A stretch of 64,000 nt of DNA from Roseateles toxinivorans (GTDB taxonomy: Bacteria > Pseudomonadota > Gammaproteobacteria > Burkholderiales > Burkholderiaceae_C): the NCBI RefSeq assembly GCF_004362525.1, contig NZ_SNXS01000010.1, positions 1 to 64,000 of the forward strand. Direction: 5' to 3'. The number at the start of each line of letters is the position of its first letter. Position 1 is the stretch's first letter. Below are positions 24,052 through 32,359 of the stretch, in pieces. The notes under the pieces were generated by a model. That model saw only the letters and a program-made list of their open reading frames with translations. It ran no database searches and was not told the origin of the DNA. Both the position numbers and the translations under genes were made by a program.

Positions 24052-26268
24052 ATGCTTGGCGCCATGGCCCAAGTCCCCAGCCGCATCGGTGATGTCGTGC
24101 CCGACATCGCCGAGCCTCGCAAGATCATCCCGACGCCGGGGTCGCAGCGCCGGCCCTGGGTGTTGGTGCTGGTTCTGGCCCTTCCTCTGCTGCTGTTCTG
24201 GGCCATGCCCTCGCTGGACTTCCTGAAGCGCAGCGAGAGCGTGTTTCCGGTCTGGCTGCATACCGTCGGCGAGCTGGCCGCAGTGGTGATTGCGGGCCTT
24301 GTCTTCGTCTCGGCCTGGCATGCGCAGGGGCGCGAGCGCCGGCTGAACGTCATGCTGCTGGGCTGCGGCTTTCTGGCCGTGGGCCTGCTGGACCTGGGGC
24401 ATCTGCTGTCCTACAAGGGCATGCCCGACTTCGTCACCGAGGCCGCGCCGCAGAAGGCGATCGCCTTCTGGCTCAGCGCCCGCTACACGGCCGCGATCGT
24501 GTTGTTGCTGGTGGCTTTGCGGCCGGTGTCGCCGCTGCTTGACGTCGCGCAGCGCCGCCTGCTGCTGATGGCCTTTCTGGCGCTCGCGGCCCTGGGCTAT
24601 GCCTCGCAGCTGGCCTGGCCGCAGATCTGGCCGACCTTGTTCGTGCCGGGCCTGGGCCTGACGAGCACCAAGATCGCCGCCGAGTACGGCATCGTTCTGC
24701 TCTTGCTGGCGGCGGCCGGCCTGCTGGTGCGGCAGACCGCGCGCAACCAGTACAGCAGCGCCGATCTGGCGCTGGCGGCGCTGGTCACCATCCTCAGCGA
24801 GCTGTGCTTCACGCTGTATGCCAATGTCAATGACATCTTCAGCCTGCTGGGCCATGGCTACAAGATAGTCGCCTACTGGTTCATCTACCGCGCCGTGTTC
24901 GTGGTCGCCGTGCGCGAGCCCTATGCCAGGCTCAGCGAGGAGGTGGCCGAGCGCCAGCGCGCCGAGCAGCGGCTGGCGTTTCTGGCCTATCACGACCCGC
25001 TGACCGGCCTGCCCAACCGCGCGCTGCTGCATGATCGGATGGAGCAGGCCATGGCCGACGCTCGGCGCAACCACACCCAGGTGGCGGTGCTGCTGCTGGA
25101 CCTGGACCAGTTCAAGACCGTCAATGATTCGCTGGGCCATGGCGCCGGTGATCAGCTGCTGGCCACCGCCGCGCGGCGCCTGCAGGCCGCCCTGCGCAGC
25201 AGCGACACCGTGGGCCGCCTCGGCGGCGACGAGTTCCTGATACTGCTGCGTGGCGTCAAGGACCGTGAGTCGATTGCTCCCGTGCTCGACTCTCTGCAGG
25301 CCAGGCTGAGCGAGCCGGTGCTGATCGACGGCGCCGAGCTGCGCGTCTCGGCCTCGTTCGGCATTGTCATGTTCCCCGAGCAGGGGGGCGACCTCGAAAC
25401 GCTGCAGCGCCGCGCCGACACGGCCATGTACCACGCCAAGGCAAGCGGCCGCAATTGCCACCGCTTCTTCGACGACAGCATGCAGGGCGATGTGCAGGAC
25501 CGCATGCGCATGCAGGTGGGCCTGGCCCGCGCCATCGAGGCCAACGAGTTCGAGCTGCACTACCAGCCGCTGATCGATCTGAAGACCGGCCGCATGGTCG
25601 GCGCCGAGGCCCTGCTGCGCTGGCGTCTGCCCGATGGCAGCCTGATGCCACCGGCCCAGTTCATTCCCGTGGCCGAGGAGAGCGGGCTGATCGTGCGCAT
25701 CGGCGCCTGGGTGCTGCACGAGGCCTGCCGGCAGGCCAGCCTGTGGCCCGCCATCAATGGGCCAGCGCCGTGGGTGGCGGTGAATCTGTCGGCGCTGCAG
25801 TTCCGCCAGGGCGGGCTGGAGACGCTGGTCGCGGCGGCGCTGCGTGACAGCGGCCTGGCGCCGGGGCGGCTGGAGCTGGAGCTGACCGAGTCCATCCTTA
25901 TCAGCGACCCGGCCAGCGTGCTGGCGGCGGTGACCCGGCTCAAGGCGCAGGGCGTGATGCTGTCGATCGATGACTTCGGTACCGGCTATTCCAGCCTCTC
26001 CTACCTGACCCGCTTTCCGGTCGACAAGCTGAAGATAGACCGCAGCTTTCTGCAGGACCTGGGCGGTCGCGGCCAGGGGCAGACGATTGTCGAGGCCGTC
26101 ATCGGCCTGGCCAGCAATCTGGGCCTGGCCTGTGTGGCCGAGGGCGTGGAGACGGCCGAGGTGGCCCGGCTGCTGAAGGATCTGGGCTGCGGCTATGGCC
26201 AGGGCTACTATTTCGCCCGGCCGATGCCGGCCGAGCAGCTGATGGCCTTTGCCCGGGCGCAGACCTGA
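24052..26268 (+). CDS. Membrane diguanylate cyclase/phosphodiesterase with MASE3-like sensor (about 738 aa)
   Basis: Cyclic-di-GMP enzyme with a seven-to-eight-helix N-terminal sensor (residues about 30-290) resembling MASE3 (HTVGELAAVVIAGLVFVSAW; GLLDLGHLLSYKGMPDF). The GGDEF domain (about 310-475) has an intact GGDEF motif within GRLGGDEFLILL. The EAL domain (about 485-735) keeps EALLRW, the loop DDFGTGYSSL, and KIDRSFLQDL. Both halves therefore look catalytically competent, and the net direction cannot be predicted. Start uncertain: ATG at 24052, ATG at 24064 or TTG at 24034; none has a strong ribosome-binding site. It stands alone. Confidence 0.88.
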   Translation: MLGAMAQVPSRIGDVVPDIAEPRKIIPTPGSQRRPWVLVLVLALPLLLFWAMPSLDFLKRSESVFPVWLHTVGELAAVVIAGLVFVSAWHAQGRERRLNVMLLGCGFLAVGLLDLGHLLSYKGMPDFVTEAAPQKAIAFWLSARYTAAIVLLLVALRPVSPLLDVAQRRLLLMAFLALAALGYASQLAWPQIWPTLFVPGLGLTSTKIAAEYGIVLLLLAAAGLLVRQTARNQYSSADLALAALVTILSELCFTLYANVNDIFSLLGHGYKIVAYWFIYRAVFVVAVREPYARLSEEVAERQRAEQRLAFLAYHDPLTGLPNRALLHDRMEQAMADARRNHTQVAVLLLDLDQFKTVNDSLGHGAGDQLLATAARRLQAALRSSDTVGRLGGDEFLILLRGVKDRESIAPVLDSLQARLSEPVLIDGAELRVSASFGIVMFPEQGGDLETLQRRADTAMYHAKASGRNCHRFFDDSMQGDVQDRMRMQVGLARAIEANEFELHYQPLIDLKTGRMVGAEALLRWRLPDGSLMPPAQFIPVAEESGLIVRIGAWVLHEACRQASLWPAINGPAPWVAVNLSALQFRQGGLETLVAAALRDSGLAPGRLELELTESILISDPASVLAAVTRLKAQGVMLSIDDFGTGYSSLSYLTRFPVDKLKIDRSFLQDLGGRGQGQTIVEAVIGLASNLGLACVAEGVETAEVARLLKDLGCGYGQGYYFARPMPAEQLMAFARAQT

Positions 26269-26327
26269 TTGATACGGCCGATGGCCGGCTATGCTCCCGG
26301 CTGTCGCAACTTTGATTTCCGGTCCCG

Positions 26328-27044
26328 ATGCGCCTGCTGCTGGTGGAAGACGATCGCATGATTGGCGAGGGCCTGCGCGCCGCGCTGCGCCTGGAGGGCT
26401 TCGCGGTGGACTGGGTGCGCGATGTGGCCGCGGCGCAGACCACCCTGGCCAGCGAGCGCTTTGATCTGGTCCTGCTCGATCTGGGCTTGCCGCCGGGCGG
26501 CGGGGCTGCCGCAAACGACCCCAAAGCCGATCCCACGTCCGACGGCCTTACCGTGCTGCGCGGCATGCGCGCCCGCCAGGACCAGACGCCGGTGATCGTG
26601 CTCACAGCCCGAGACGGTGCCGGCGAGCGGGTCAAGGGTCTGGACAGCGGCGCCGACGACTACATCGTCAAACCGTTCGAGCTCGACGAACTGAATGCCC
26701 GCATCCGCGCCGTGATGCGCCGCCACAGCGGCCGCGGCCAGGCGCTGCTGAGCTTTGGCGCCGTCACGCTGGACCCGGCGACGCGCCAGGTGACGCTGAA
26801 CGGCCAGCCGGTCGTGCTGTCGGCCCGCGAACTGGCCGTGCTGGAGGCCCTGCTGCAGCGGCCCGGCGCGCTGCTGTCGCGCGCCCAGCTGGAGGACCGG
26901 CTCTACGGCTGGGGCGAGGAGATCGAGAGCAACGCCGTCTCGGTCTACATCCACCAGCTGCGCCGCAAGCTCGGTGCCGACTTCATCCAGAACGTGCGCG
27001 GCGTCGGCTACTACGTCGGCTCGGCCAAGGCCGAGGGCCCATGA
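26328..27044 (+). CDS. OmpR-family response regulator, QseB/PmrA-like, with receiver insertion (238 aa)
   Basis: Receiver domain (1-125): acid pair in VEDDR (Asp8-Asp9), phosphoacceptor Asp51 in LVLLDLGLP, and Lys in DDYIVKPFE. A winged-helix effector (about 140-230) ends with HQLRRKLGADFIQNVRGVGY. Directly after Asp51's DLGLP there are about 14 extra residues (PGGGAAANDPKADPTSD) where relatives have only GMDG. The insert is Pro/Ala/Asp-rich and sits in the loop next to the phosphorylation site. It shares an ATGA overlap with the kinase gene. The direct repeats before htrA are its likely target. Confidence 0.9.
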   Translation: MRLLLVEDDRMIGEGLRAALRLEGFAVDWVRDVAAAQTTLASERFDLVLLDLGLPPGGGAAANDPKADPTSDGLTVLRGMRARQDQTPVIVLTARDGAGERVKGLDSGADDYIVKPFELDELNARIRAVMRRHSGRGQALLSFGAVTLDPATRQVTLNGQPVVLSARELAVLEALLQRPGALLSRAQLEDRLYGWGEEIESNAVSVYIHQLRRKLGADFIQNVRGVGYYVGSAKAEGP

Positions 27045-28345
27045 TCAATTCGCTGCGCGCCCGACTGCTGATCACGCTGCTGGGCCTGCTGGCAGCCGCC
27101 GCGCTGGTGATGGGCCTCAGCACCTATCGCAGCGTGCTGGCCGAGACCGAGACCCTGTTCGACTACCAGCTGCGCCAGATGGCGCTGGCGCTGCGCGACC
27201 AGGGCGAGATTGCCGCCAACCAGGCCCGTGCGCTGGCCGATGAGCAACTCGACTTCGTGGTCCAGATCTGGACGGTGGACGGCCGCAGCATCTACGCCTC
27301 GCGTGCCCACACCAATCTGCCGGCGCGGGCCCTGCTGGGCCTGGCCGAGATCAACGTCAACGGCCAGGCCTGGCGTACCTTCAGCGTGGCCACGCCCGAG
27401 CGCATCATCCAGGTCGCCCAGCCGGTGCAGATACGCCAGCAGCTGGCGGCCGCCGCAGCGCTGCGCAGCGTCGTGCCGCTGCTGCTGCTGGCGCCGCTGA
27501 TGGCGCTCTTGGGCTGGTGGCTCAGCGCGCTGACCCTGAGGCCGCTGCAGCAGGTGGCGGCAGGCGTGCGCGAGCGCGATGCGCAGTCGCTGGCGCCGTT
27601 GCCCAGCGAGGGCCTGCCCGACGAGGTGGCGCCTTTGGTGACGGCGCTGAATGCCCTGCTGCAGCGCCTGGGCCAGTCGCTCGATCAGCAGCGCAGCTTT
27701 GTCGCCGATGCGGCCCACGAGCTGCGCTCGCCGCTGACGGCGCTGAAGCTGCAGGCCCAGTTGCTGGCCCGTGCCACGGACCCGGCCACGCGCGAGGAGG
27801 CCATGGCAGCGCTGACCGCCGGCATCGAACGCGCCGCCCGCCTAGTCGAGCAGTTGCTGGCCCTGGCCCGCGCCGAGCCGGGCGCGCTGGCCGTGGCCCC
27901 GCAGCCGCTGGACCTGAGCGAGCTGGTGCGCGAGGCGGTGGCCGACTGCGTGCCGCTGGCGCGGCAGCGCGGCAGCGAGCTGCAGCTCTTCGCCGAGCGG
28001 CCGGTGACGGTGCTGGGCGATCGCGCGGCGCTGACCGCGCTGGTGCGCAACTTGGCCGACAACGCGCTGCGCTACGCGCCGCCCGGCGCCCGCGTCGAGC
28101 TGCGCGTCGAACAGGTCGAGGGCCGCCCCCGCTTGCAGGTGGATGACAGCGGCCCCGGCATACCGCCGGCCGAGCGCGCGCATGTGTTCGACCGGTTTTA
28201 CCGCCGCAATCTCAGCGACGAAGGCGGCTCCGGCCTGGGTCTGGCCATCGTGCGCCAGGTGGCCGAGCGCCACGGTGCCGCCATCACCCTGGGCGATTCG
28301 GTGCTGGGCGGGCTCCAGGTCAGCCTGCTGTTCCCAGAGGCGTAG
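27041..28345 (+). CDS. Sensor histidine kinase, QseC-like (434 aa)
   Basis: TM1 at about 8-28, periplasmic sensor of about 115 residues (two-component N-terminal type, with EINVNGQAWRTFSV), TM2 at about 143-165, HAMP-like linker, dimerisation/phosphoacceptor helix with His226 (ADAAHELRSPLTALK), then HATPase: N-box NLADNALRYAPPGA, DDSGPGIP, and GSGLGLAIVRQ. All catalytic motifs are intact. It is translationally coupled to the response regulator by four bases. Its stop codon lies inside the hairpin at 28342-28366. The likely signal is envelope-related, given the downstream HtrA gene. Confidence 0.9.
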   Translation: MINSLRARLLITLLGLLAAAALVMGLSTYRSVLAETETLFDYQLRQMALALRDQGEIAANQARALADEQLDFVVQIWTVDGRSIYASRAHTNLPARALLGLAEINVNGQAWRTFSVATPERIIQVAQPVQIRQQLAAAAALRSVVPLLLLAPLMALLGWWLSALTLRPLQQVAAGVRERDAQSLAPLPSEGLPDEVAPLVTALNALLQRLGQSLDQQRSFVADAAHELRSPLTALKLQAQLLARATDPATREEAMAALTAGIERAARLVEQLLALARAEPGALAVAPQPLDLSELVREAVADCVPLARQRGSELQLFAERPVTVLGDRAALTALVRNLADNALRYAPPGARVELRVEQVEGRPRLQVDDSGPGIPPAERAHVFDRFYRRNLSDEGGSGLGLAIVRQVAERHGAAITLGDSVLGGLQVSLLFPEA

Positions 28346-28366
28346 CCCGGATTGCATCCGGGCTAC
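28342..28366. repeat. Perfect hairpin overlapping the kinase stop codon
   Basis: GTAGCCCGGAT (28342-28352), loop TGC, ATCCGGGCTAC (28356-28366). Eleven perfect base pairs, but no T-run, so it is more like a repetitive extragenic palindrome or an mRNA 3' stabiliser than a classical terminator. The kinase TAG stop is at 28343-28345. Confidence 0.65.
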
Positions 28367-28388
28367 CAATGGCTGTTCCCCCGCGCCG

Positions 28389-28427
28389 TTTAACTTTCGC
28401 TTAAATCTCGGCTAACCAAGGCCTAAC
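28389..28427 (+). promoter_or_regulatory. Four 11-bp-spaced hexamer repeats before htrA
   Basis: TTTAAC (28389), CTTAAA (28400), GCTAAC (28411) and CCTAAC (28422), each separated by exactly five bases. Direct repeats with 11-bp period are the binding mode of OmpR-family regulators, and CTTAA-N5-CTTAA-like boxes are typical for PmrA/QseB. They sit about 60-100 bases before the htrA ATG, right after the QseBC-like genes. Confidence 0.65.
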
Positions 28428-28488
28428 GCTGCCGCCCTATCGTTCATGTCATGCGGAATCCCCCGCGCGCCTTGACGGAGAACGTGGC

Positions 28489-30021
28489 ATGAACATCAAA
28501 CCCCTGAATGCGGCCCTGCTGACGGCAGGCCTGTTGGCCGGCGGTGCCGCCGGTGCGCTGAATCTGCCGCAATGGCTGAAGGGTGAGCCGAAGCCGGTGC
28601 CGGTCGCAGCGACGGCCCCGCAGCAGCTGGCCGCCGCCGAGCCGGCGCCCGCCAACCTTTCCGCCCAGGCTCAGGTCCAGGCCCCGGTGCCGCTGCTGCG
28701 TGATGCTGGCGTGCCCAATTTCCGCGCCATCGTCAAGCAGGCAGGCCCGGCCGTGGTGGGCATCACCGTCGAGGGCATGCACAGGGTCAGCCGCGAGGAG
28801 CAGGGCGGCCCCGGCTCAGAGGCCGACCCGTTTGCCCCCTTCTTCCGCGGCCTGCCGGGCTTCCAGCAGCGCGGCCGCGGCCAGCCGCAGCAGCCGTTCC
28901 GCGGCCAGGGCTCGGGCTTCATCATCAGCAGCGACGGGCTGATCTTGACCAACGCCCATGTCGTCAACGAGGCCAAGGAGGTGACGGTCAAGCTGAGCGA
29001 CCGGCGCGAGTTCGCCGCCAAGGTGCTGGGCAGTGACAAGACCACCGACATCGCCGTGCTGCGCATCGAGGCCAAGAACCTGCCCACTGTGCGCCTGGGT
29101 GACCCGCGCCAGATCGAGGTCGGCGACCCGGTGCTGGCCATAGGCGCACCCTACGGCCTGGAGCAGACGGCCACGCAGGGCATCGTCAGCGCCAAGGGCC
29201 GCTCCTTGCCCGGCGACGCGGTCGTGCCCTTCATCCAGACCGACGCGGCCGTCAACCCGGGCAACTCGGGTGGCCCGCTGTTCGATGGTAGCGGCGCGGT
29301 GGTGGGCATCAACTCGCAGATCTATTCGCAGTCCGGCGGCTATCAGGGGCTGAGTTTTGCCATCCCGATCAATGTGGCACTGAAGATCAAGGACCAGATC
29401 GTCGCCACCGGCCGCGCCCAGCATGGCCGGCTGGGCGTCAATGTGCAGGACCTGACCCAGGCGCTGGCCGATTCCTTCGGCCTGCCCAGGCCCGATGGAG
29501 CGCTGGTGGCCAATGTGGCACCAAAAAGCGCCGCAGCAGCGGCCGGTCTGAAGGCGGGCGACGTGATCACCGAGGTCAACGGCGAGCCGGTGGTGCGCTC
29601 GGGCAATCTGTCCAGCCTGATCGGCCTGTCGGCGCCGGGCGAGCGGGTCAAGCTCAAGGTCTGGCGTGACCATGAGGCTCGCGAGATCGAGGCCAGGCTC
29701 GGTGGCGCCGATGCCGGTGACAAGCAGGCCGCAGCCAGCGATGGCAGCCCGCAGGACGGCAGGCTGGGCCTGGCCCTGCGCCCGCTGACGCTGGACGAGA
29801 AGCGCAGCGTCAACGGCGCCCAGGGCCTGGTGGTGGAGGACGCTTCCGGCCCGGCGGCACGCGCCGGCATCAACCCCGGCGACCTGCTGCTCGCCATCAA
29901 TGGCAAGCCGGTGCAATCGGCCGAACAGGTCGGCGAGGTGGTCGCCAAGTCGGGCAAATCGGTGGCGCTGTTGATACAGCGCGGCGGCGACAAGATCTTT
30001 GTGCCGGTGAAAATCGGGTAA
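28489..30021 (+). CDS. Periplasmic serine protease of the Do/HtrA family (510 aa)
   Basis: Signal/anchor at residues about 6-25; Pro/Ala/Gln-rich linker to about 70; trypsin-like domain with triad His157 (TNAHVV), Asp187 (KTTDIAVL) and Ser260 (NPGNSGGPLF); PDZ1 (about 300-395, RLGVNVQDLTQALADSFGL); PDZ2 (about 415-505, QGLVVEDASGPAARAGINPG). The LA-loop is long and Gln/Gly-rich (about 105-140). Such proteases degrade or refold damaged envelope proteins. It lies 143 bases downstream of the kinase, behind the repeat array, suggesting a two-component-controlled envelope stress gene. Confidence 0.94.
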   Translation: MNIKPLNAALLTAGLLAGGAAGALNLPQWLKGEPKPVPVAATAPQQLAAAEPAPANLSAQAQVQAPVPLLRDAGVPNFRAIVKQAGPAVVGITVEGMHRVSREEQGGPGSEADPFAPFFRGLPGFQQRGRGQPQQPFRGQGSGFIISSDGLILTNAHVVNEAKEVTVKLSDRREFAAKVLGSDKTTDIAVLRIEAKNLPTVRLGDPRQIEVGDPVLAIGAPYGLEQTATQGIVSAKGRSLPGDAVVPFIQTDAAVNPGNSGGPLFDGSGAVVGINSQIYSQSGGYQGLSFAIPINVALKIKDQIVATGRAQHGRLGVNVQDLTQALADSFGLPRPDGALVANVAPKSAAAAAGLKAGDVITEVNGEPVVRSGNLSSLIGLSAPGERVKLKVWRDHEAREIEARLGGADAGDKQAAASDGSPQDGRLGLALRPLTLDEKRSVNGAQGLVVEDASGPAARAGINPGDLLLAINGKPVQSAEQVGEVVAKSGKSVALLIQRGGDKIFVPVKIG

Positions 30022-30103
30022 GTAAAGGCGTCTGCTGCCTGGGGGCGCTGCACAGGACTGATAATCGGGGCTGCAATTTCAGCCGCCCCGCGCAGCCCCC
30101 CAC

Positions 30104-31408
30104 ATGTCGAATCTGATTGTTCACGGCGGAACCCCGCTGGCCGGCCGCATCATCCCCTCGGCCAACAAGAACGCCGTACTGCCCATACTCTGCGCGACGC
30201 TGCTCAGCGCGGAGCCGATCCGGCTGCATGGCGTGCCCGAGATCACCGACGTGAAGAAGATTCTCGAGGTCTTCCGCAATCTGGGCAGCCGGGTCGAGGT
30301 GGACTTCAAGACCGGCCTGCTCGATGTGCACCACCGCGACACGCATTTCGACGCGTCCAAGGACCGTCTGCCCGAGGAAATGCGTTCGTCCATCATGCTG
30401 GTGCCCGGGTTGATGGCCCGTTTTGGTGCGGCCCGAATCGAGGACGACGTCAAGGGTTGCACGCTGGGCATGCGCGAAATCGACCCGCACGTCGAGGTAT
30501 TCGAGCGCTTCGGCGCCCAGGTCGAGCGCCAGCCCGATGGCCTGCTGCTGCATGTTCAGGCGGCCAAGCTGCATGCCAACGACCACTGGACCGACTATGC
30601 CTCGGTGACGACGACCGAGAACTTCGTGCTCTGCGCCGCGCTGGCCGACGGCACCTCGACGCTGATGAACGCCGCTTCCGAGCCCCATGTGCAGGAGTTC
30701 TGCCTGTTTCTGCAGATGCTGGGCGCGCAGATCGAGGGCCTGGGCACGTCCAAGCTGAAGATCAGCGGTGTGGACAGGCTCAAGGGCGGCGAGTTCACCT
30801 TTGCAGAAGACTTCCACGAGATCGTCACCTTCCTGGCACTGGGTGCGATCACCGGCGGCGATGTGCAGGTGAAGAACTCGACGCCCGAGCAGTTCCCGCT
30901 GATCGACCGCACATTCGCCAAGTTCGGTGTGCGCATCGAGCACAAGGACGGCTGGTCGCGGGCCATCACCGACGGCCCGCTGAAGGTCAAGGAGCCGTTC
31001 ACCCGCAACATCCTGCAAAAGGTCGAGGCAGCACCCTGGCCCTATCTGCCGGTCGATCTGCTGCCCATCTTCGTCGCCCTGGGCGTCAAGGCCGAGGGCA
31101 GCGTGATGTTCTGGAACAAGGTCTACGACGGCGCGATGGGCTGGACCTCGGAGCTGAGCAAGTTCGGAGCGCACGCCTTCCTGTCCGACCCGCACCGCAT
31201 GGTCACCTTCGGCGGCAAGCCGCTGGCCCCGGCCGAGGTCGAGAGCCCCTACATCATCCGCGTGGCGATAGCCCTGCTGATGGTGGCGGCCAGCATCAAG
31301 GGACGCTCGGTGATACGCAATGCCACCCCGATACGGCGCGCGCATCCCCACTTCGTCGAGAACATCTGCACCCTGGGCGCCCGCATCGAGTGGGTCGAAG
31401 GCGACTGA
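30104..31408 (+). CDS. Divergent MurA-like enolpyruvyl transferase (434 aa)
   Basis: EPSP-synthase-fold enzyme related to UDP-GlcNAc enolpyruvyl transferase. The N-terminal SANKNAVLPILCATLL matches the MurA Lys-Asn pair; the loop DDVKGCTLGMREIDPHVEVF keeps the reactive Cys in the position of MurA Cys115. Other hallmark blocks differ: NAASE for NAARE, PWPYLPVDLLPIFVALGVKA for the canonical PAFPTDMQAQ, and SPYIIRVAIALLMVA for DLRASASLVLAG. It is therefore probably a paralogue rather than the housekeeping murA, and its acceptor may differ. A weak -10 (GATAAT, 30060-30065) precedes it. Confidence 0.8.
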   Translation: MSNLIVHGGTPLAGRIIPSANKNAVLPILCATLLSAEPIRLHGVPEITDVKKILEVFRNLGSRVEVDFKTGLLDVHHRDTHFDASKDRLPEEMRSSIMLVPGLMARFGAARIEDDVKGCTLGMREIDPHVEVFERFGAQVERQPDGLLLHVQAAKLHANDHWTDYASVTTTENFVLCAALADGTSTLMNAASEPHVQEFCLFLQMLGAQIEGLGTSKLKISGVDRLKGGEFTFAEDFHEIVTFLALGAITGGDVQVKNSTPEQFPLIDRTFAKFGVRIEHKDGWSRAITDGPLKVKEPFTRNILQKVEAAPWPYLPVDLLPIFVALGVKAEGSVMFWNKVYDGAMGWTSELSKFGAHAFLSDPHRMVTFGGKPLAPAEVESPYIIRVAIALLMVAASIKGRSVIRNATPIRRAHPHFVENICTLGARIEWVEGD

Positions 31409-31417
31409 GGCGCTTGC

Positions 31418-32344
31418 GTGACTGCTGAGCGCCGTCGCGGCGGCCTCTTCTTTTGCTGGCTGCTTGCCCTGGGCCTGGGTCTGTCGGCCCCTGCCCGAGC
31501 GCAGGAGCCCGTCGGCGCGGTGCGCTGGATGACGCAGGACCTTCCGCCGCATTTCAGCTACGTCAACGGCAGGCCGCCACAACGTGTGGCCGATCTGGCC
31601 AATGGCGAGCTCGATGGTTTTCTGCGCTTGCTGATTGCCAATATGCCGCAGTTCAGGCATGAGTTCGTCGATGCCGGCTTTCCGCGCTTCGAGGCCCTGG
31701 CACGTCAGGGGCAGACCCTGTGCTCGGTGCTGCATCTGCGCACGCCCGAGCGCATGAACTGGCTCTACTTCACTCAGCTGCACCCGCCGCTGTTATCGCG
31801 CCAGCTGCACGTCATCGTGCGCCGCGACAAGGCCGCGCAGTTCGAGTCCGGGGGCCAGCCGCTGCAACTTGGCGAGCTGCTGCAGCGTACCGAGCTGATG
31901 GGCCTGCTGCCTCGCGACCGCTCCTTCGGCCCCAAGATCGATGCGCTGCTGAAAACAGCTGCTTTCAACGCCCCGCAAACCGTGGTCGCCACGCGCAGGC
32001 AGCAACTGCTGGCCATGCTGCGCGCCGGCCGCATGGACTACACACTGGAGTACCCCTCGGCCGTCGATGAGTACCTGCGCACCGCCGAGCCTGGCCCCGA
32101 GCTGATCAAGCTGCCCCTGGCCGAAGGCCGCAGCACCTTGGTTGCCACTGCCGCCTGCACCCGCAACGCCGAGGGCCGCAGGCACATCGAGGCCATAGAC
32201 CTGGCCGTGCGCAAGCTGGCCCAGGACCCGCAGCGCGAGGCCTGGATACGGGCCTGGCGCGGCGAGTCGCTCGACGAACAGGACCGGCTGCGCATCAACC
32301 GGTATATGGATGAGCGGGCGAAGGGTGGGGCGCTGATCGAGTGA
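31418..32344 (+). CDS. Periplasmic family-3-like binding protein (308 aa)
   Basis: Starts at GTG 31418, nine bases after the MurA-like gene, with GAGG upstream. The signal peptide (FFCWLLALGLGLSAPARAQ) is cleaved near residue 28. The mature part resembles short family-3 solute-binding proteins (VRWMTQDLPPHFSYVNGRPP at the start; LRTPERMNWLYFTQLHPPLL; LGLL-type switch MGLLPRDRSFGPKID; MLRAGRMDYTLEYPSAVDEY). Relatives are conserved hypotheticals in Burkholderiales. No transporter genes are next to it; a sensory or scavenging role is possible. Transcription with the upstream gene is likely. Confidence 0.65.
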   Translation: MTAERRRGGLFFCWLLALGLGLSAPARAQEPVGAVRWMTQDLPPHFSYVNGRPPQRVADLANGELDGFLRLLIANMPQFRHEFVDAGFPRFEALARQGQTLCSVLHLRTPERMNWLYFTQLHPPLLSRQLHVIVRRDKAAQFESGGQPLQLGELLQRTELMGLLPRDRSFGPKIDALLKTAAFNAPQTVVATRRQQLLAMLRAGRMDYTLEYPSAVDEYLRTAEPGPELIKLPLAEGRSTLVATAACTRNAEGRRHIEAIDLAVRKLAQDPQREAWIRAWRGESLDEQDRLRINRYMDERAKGGALIE

Positions 32345-32359
32345 TGGTCAGGGGCCGGC

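Noticed and set aside
24025-26514. An 829-residue minus-strand frame opposite the GGDEF-EAL gene
   Set aside because: No recognisable fold; runs across two real genes and their gap.
28342-28366. Hairpin as a rho-independent terminator of the two-component operon
   Set aside because: No T-run follows on either strand, so it was listed as a repeat only.
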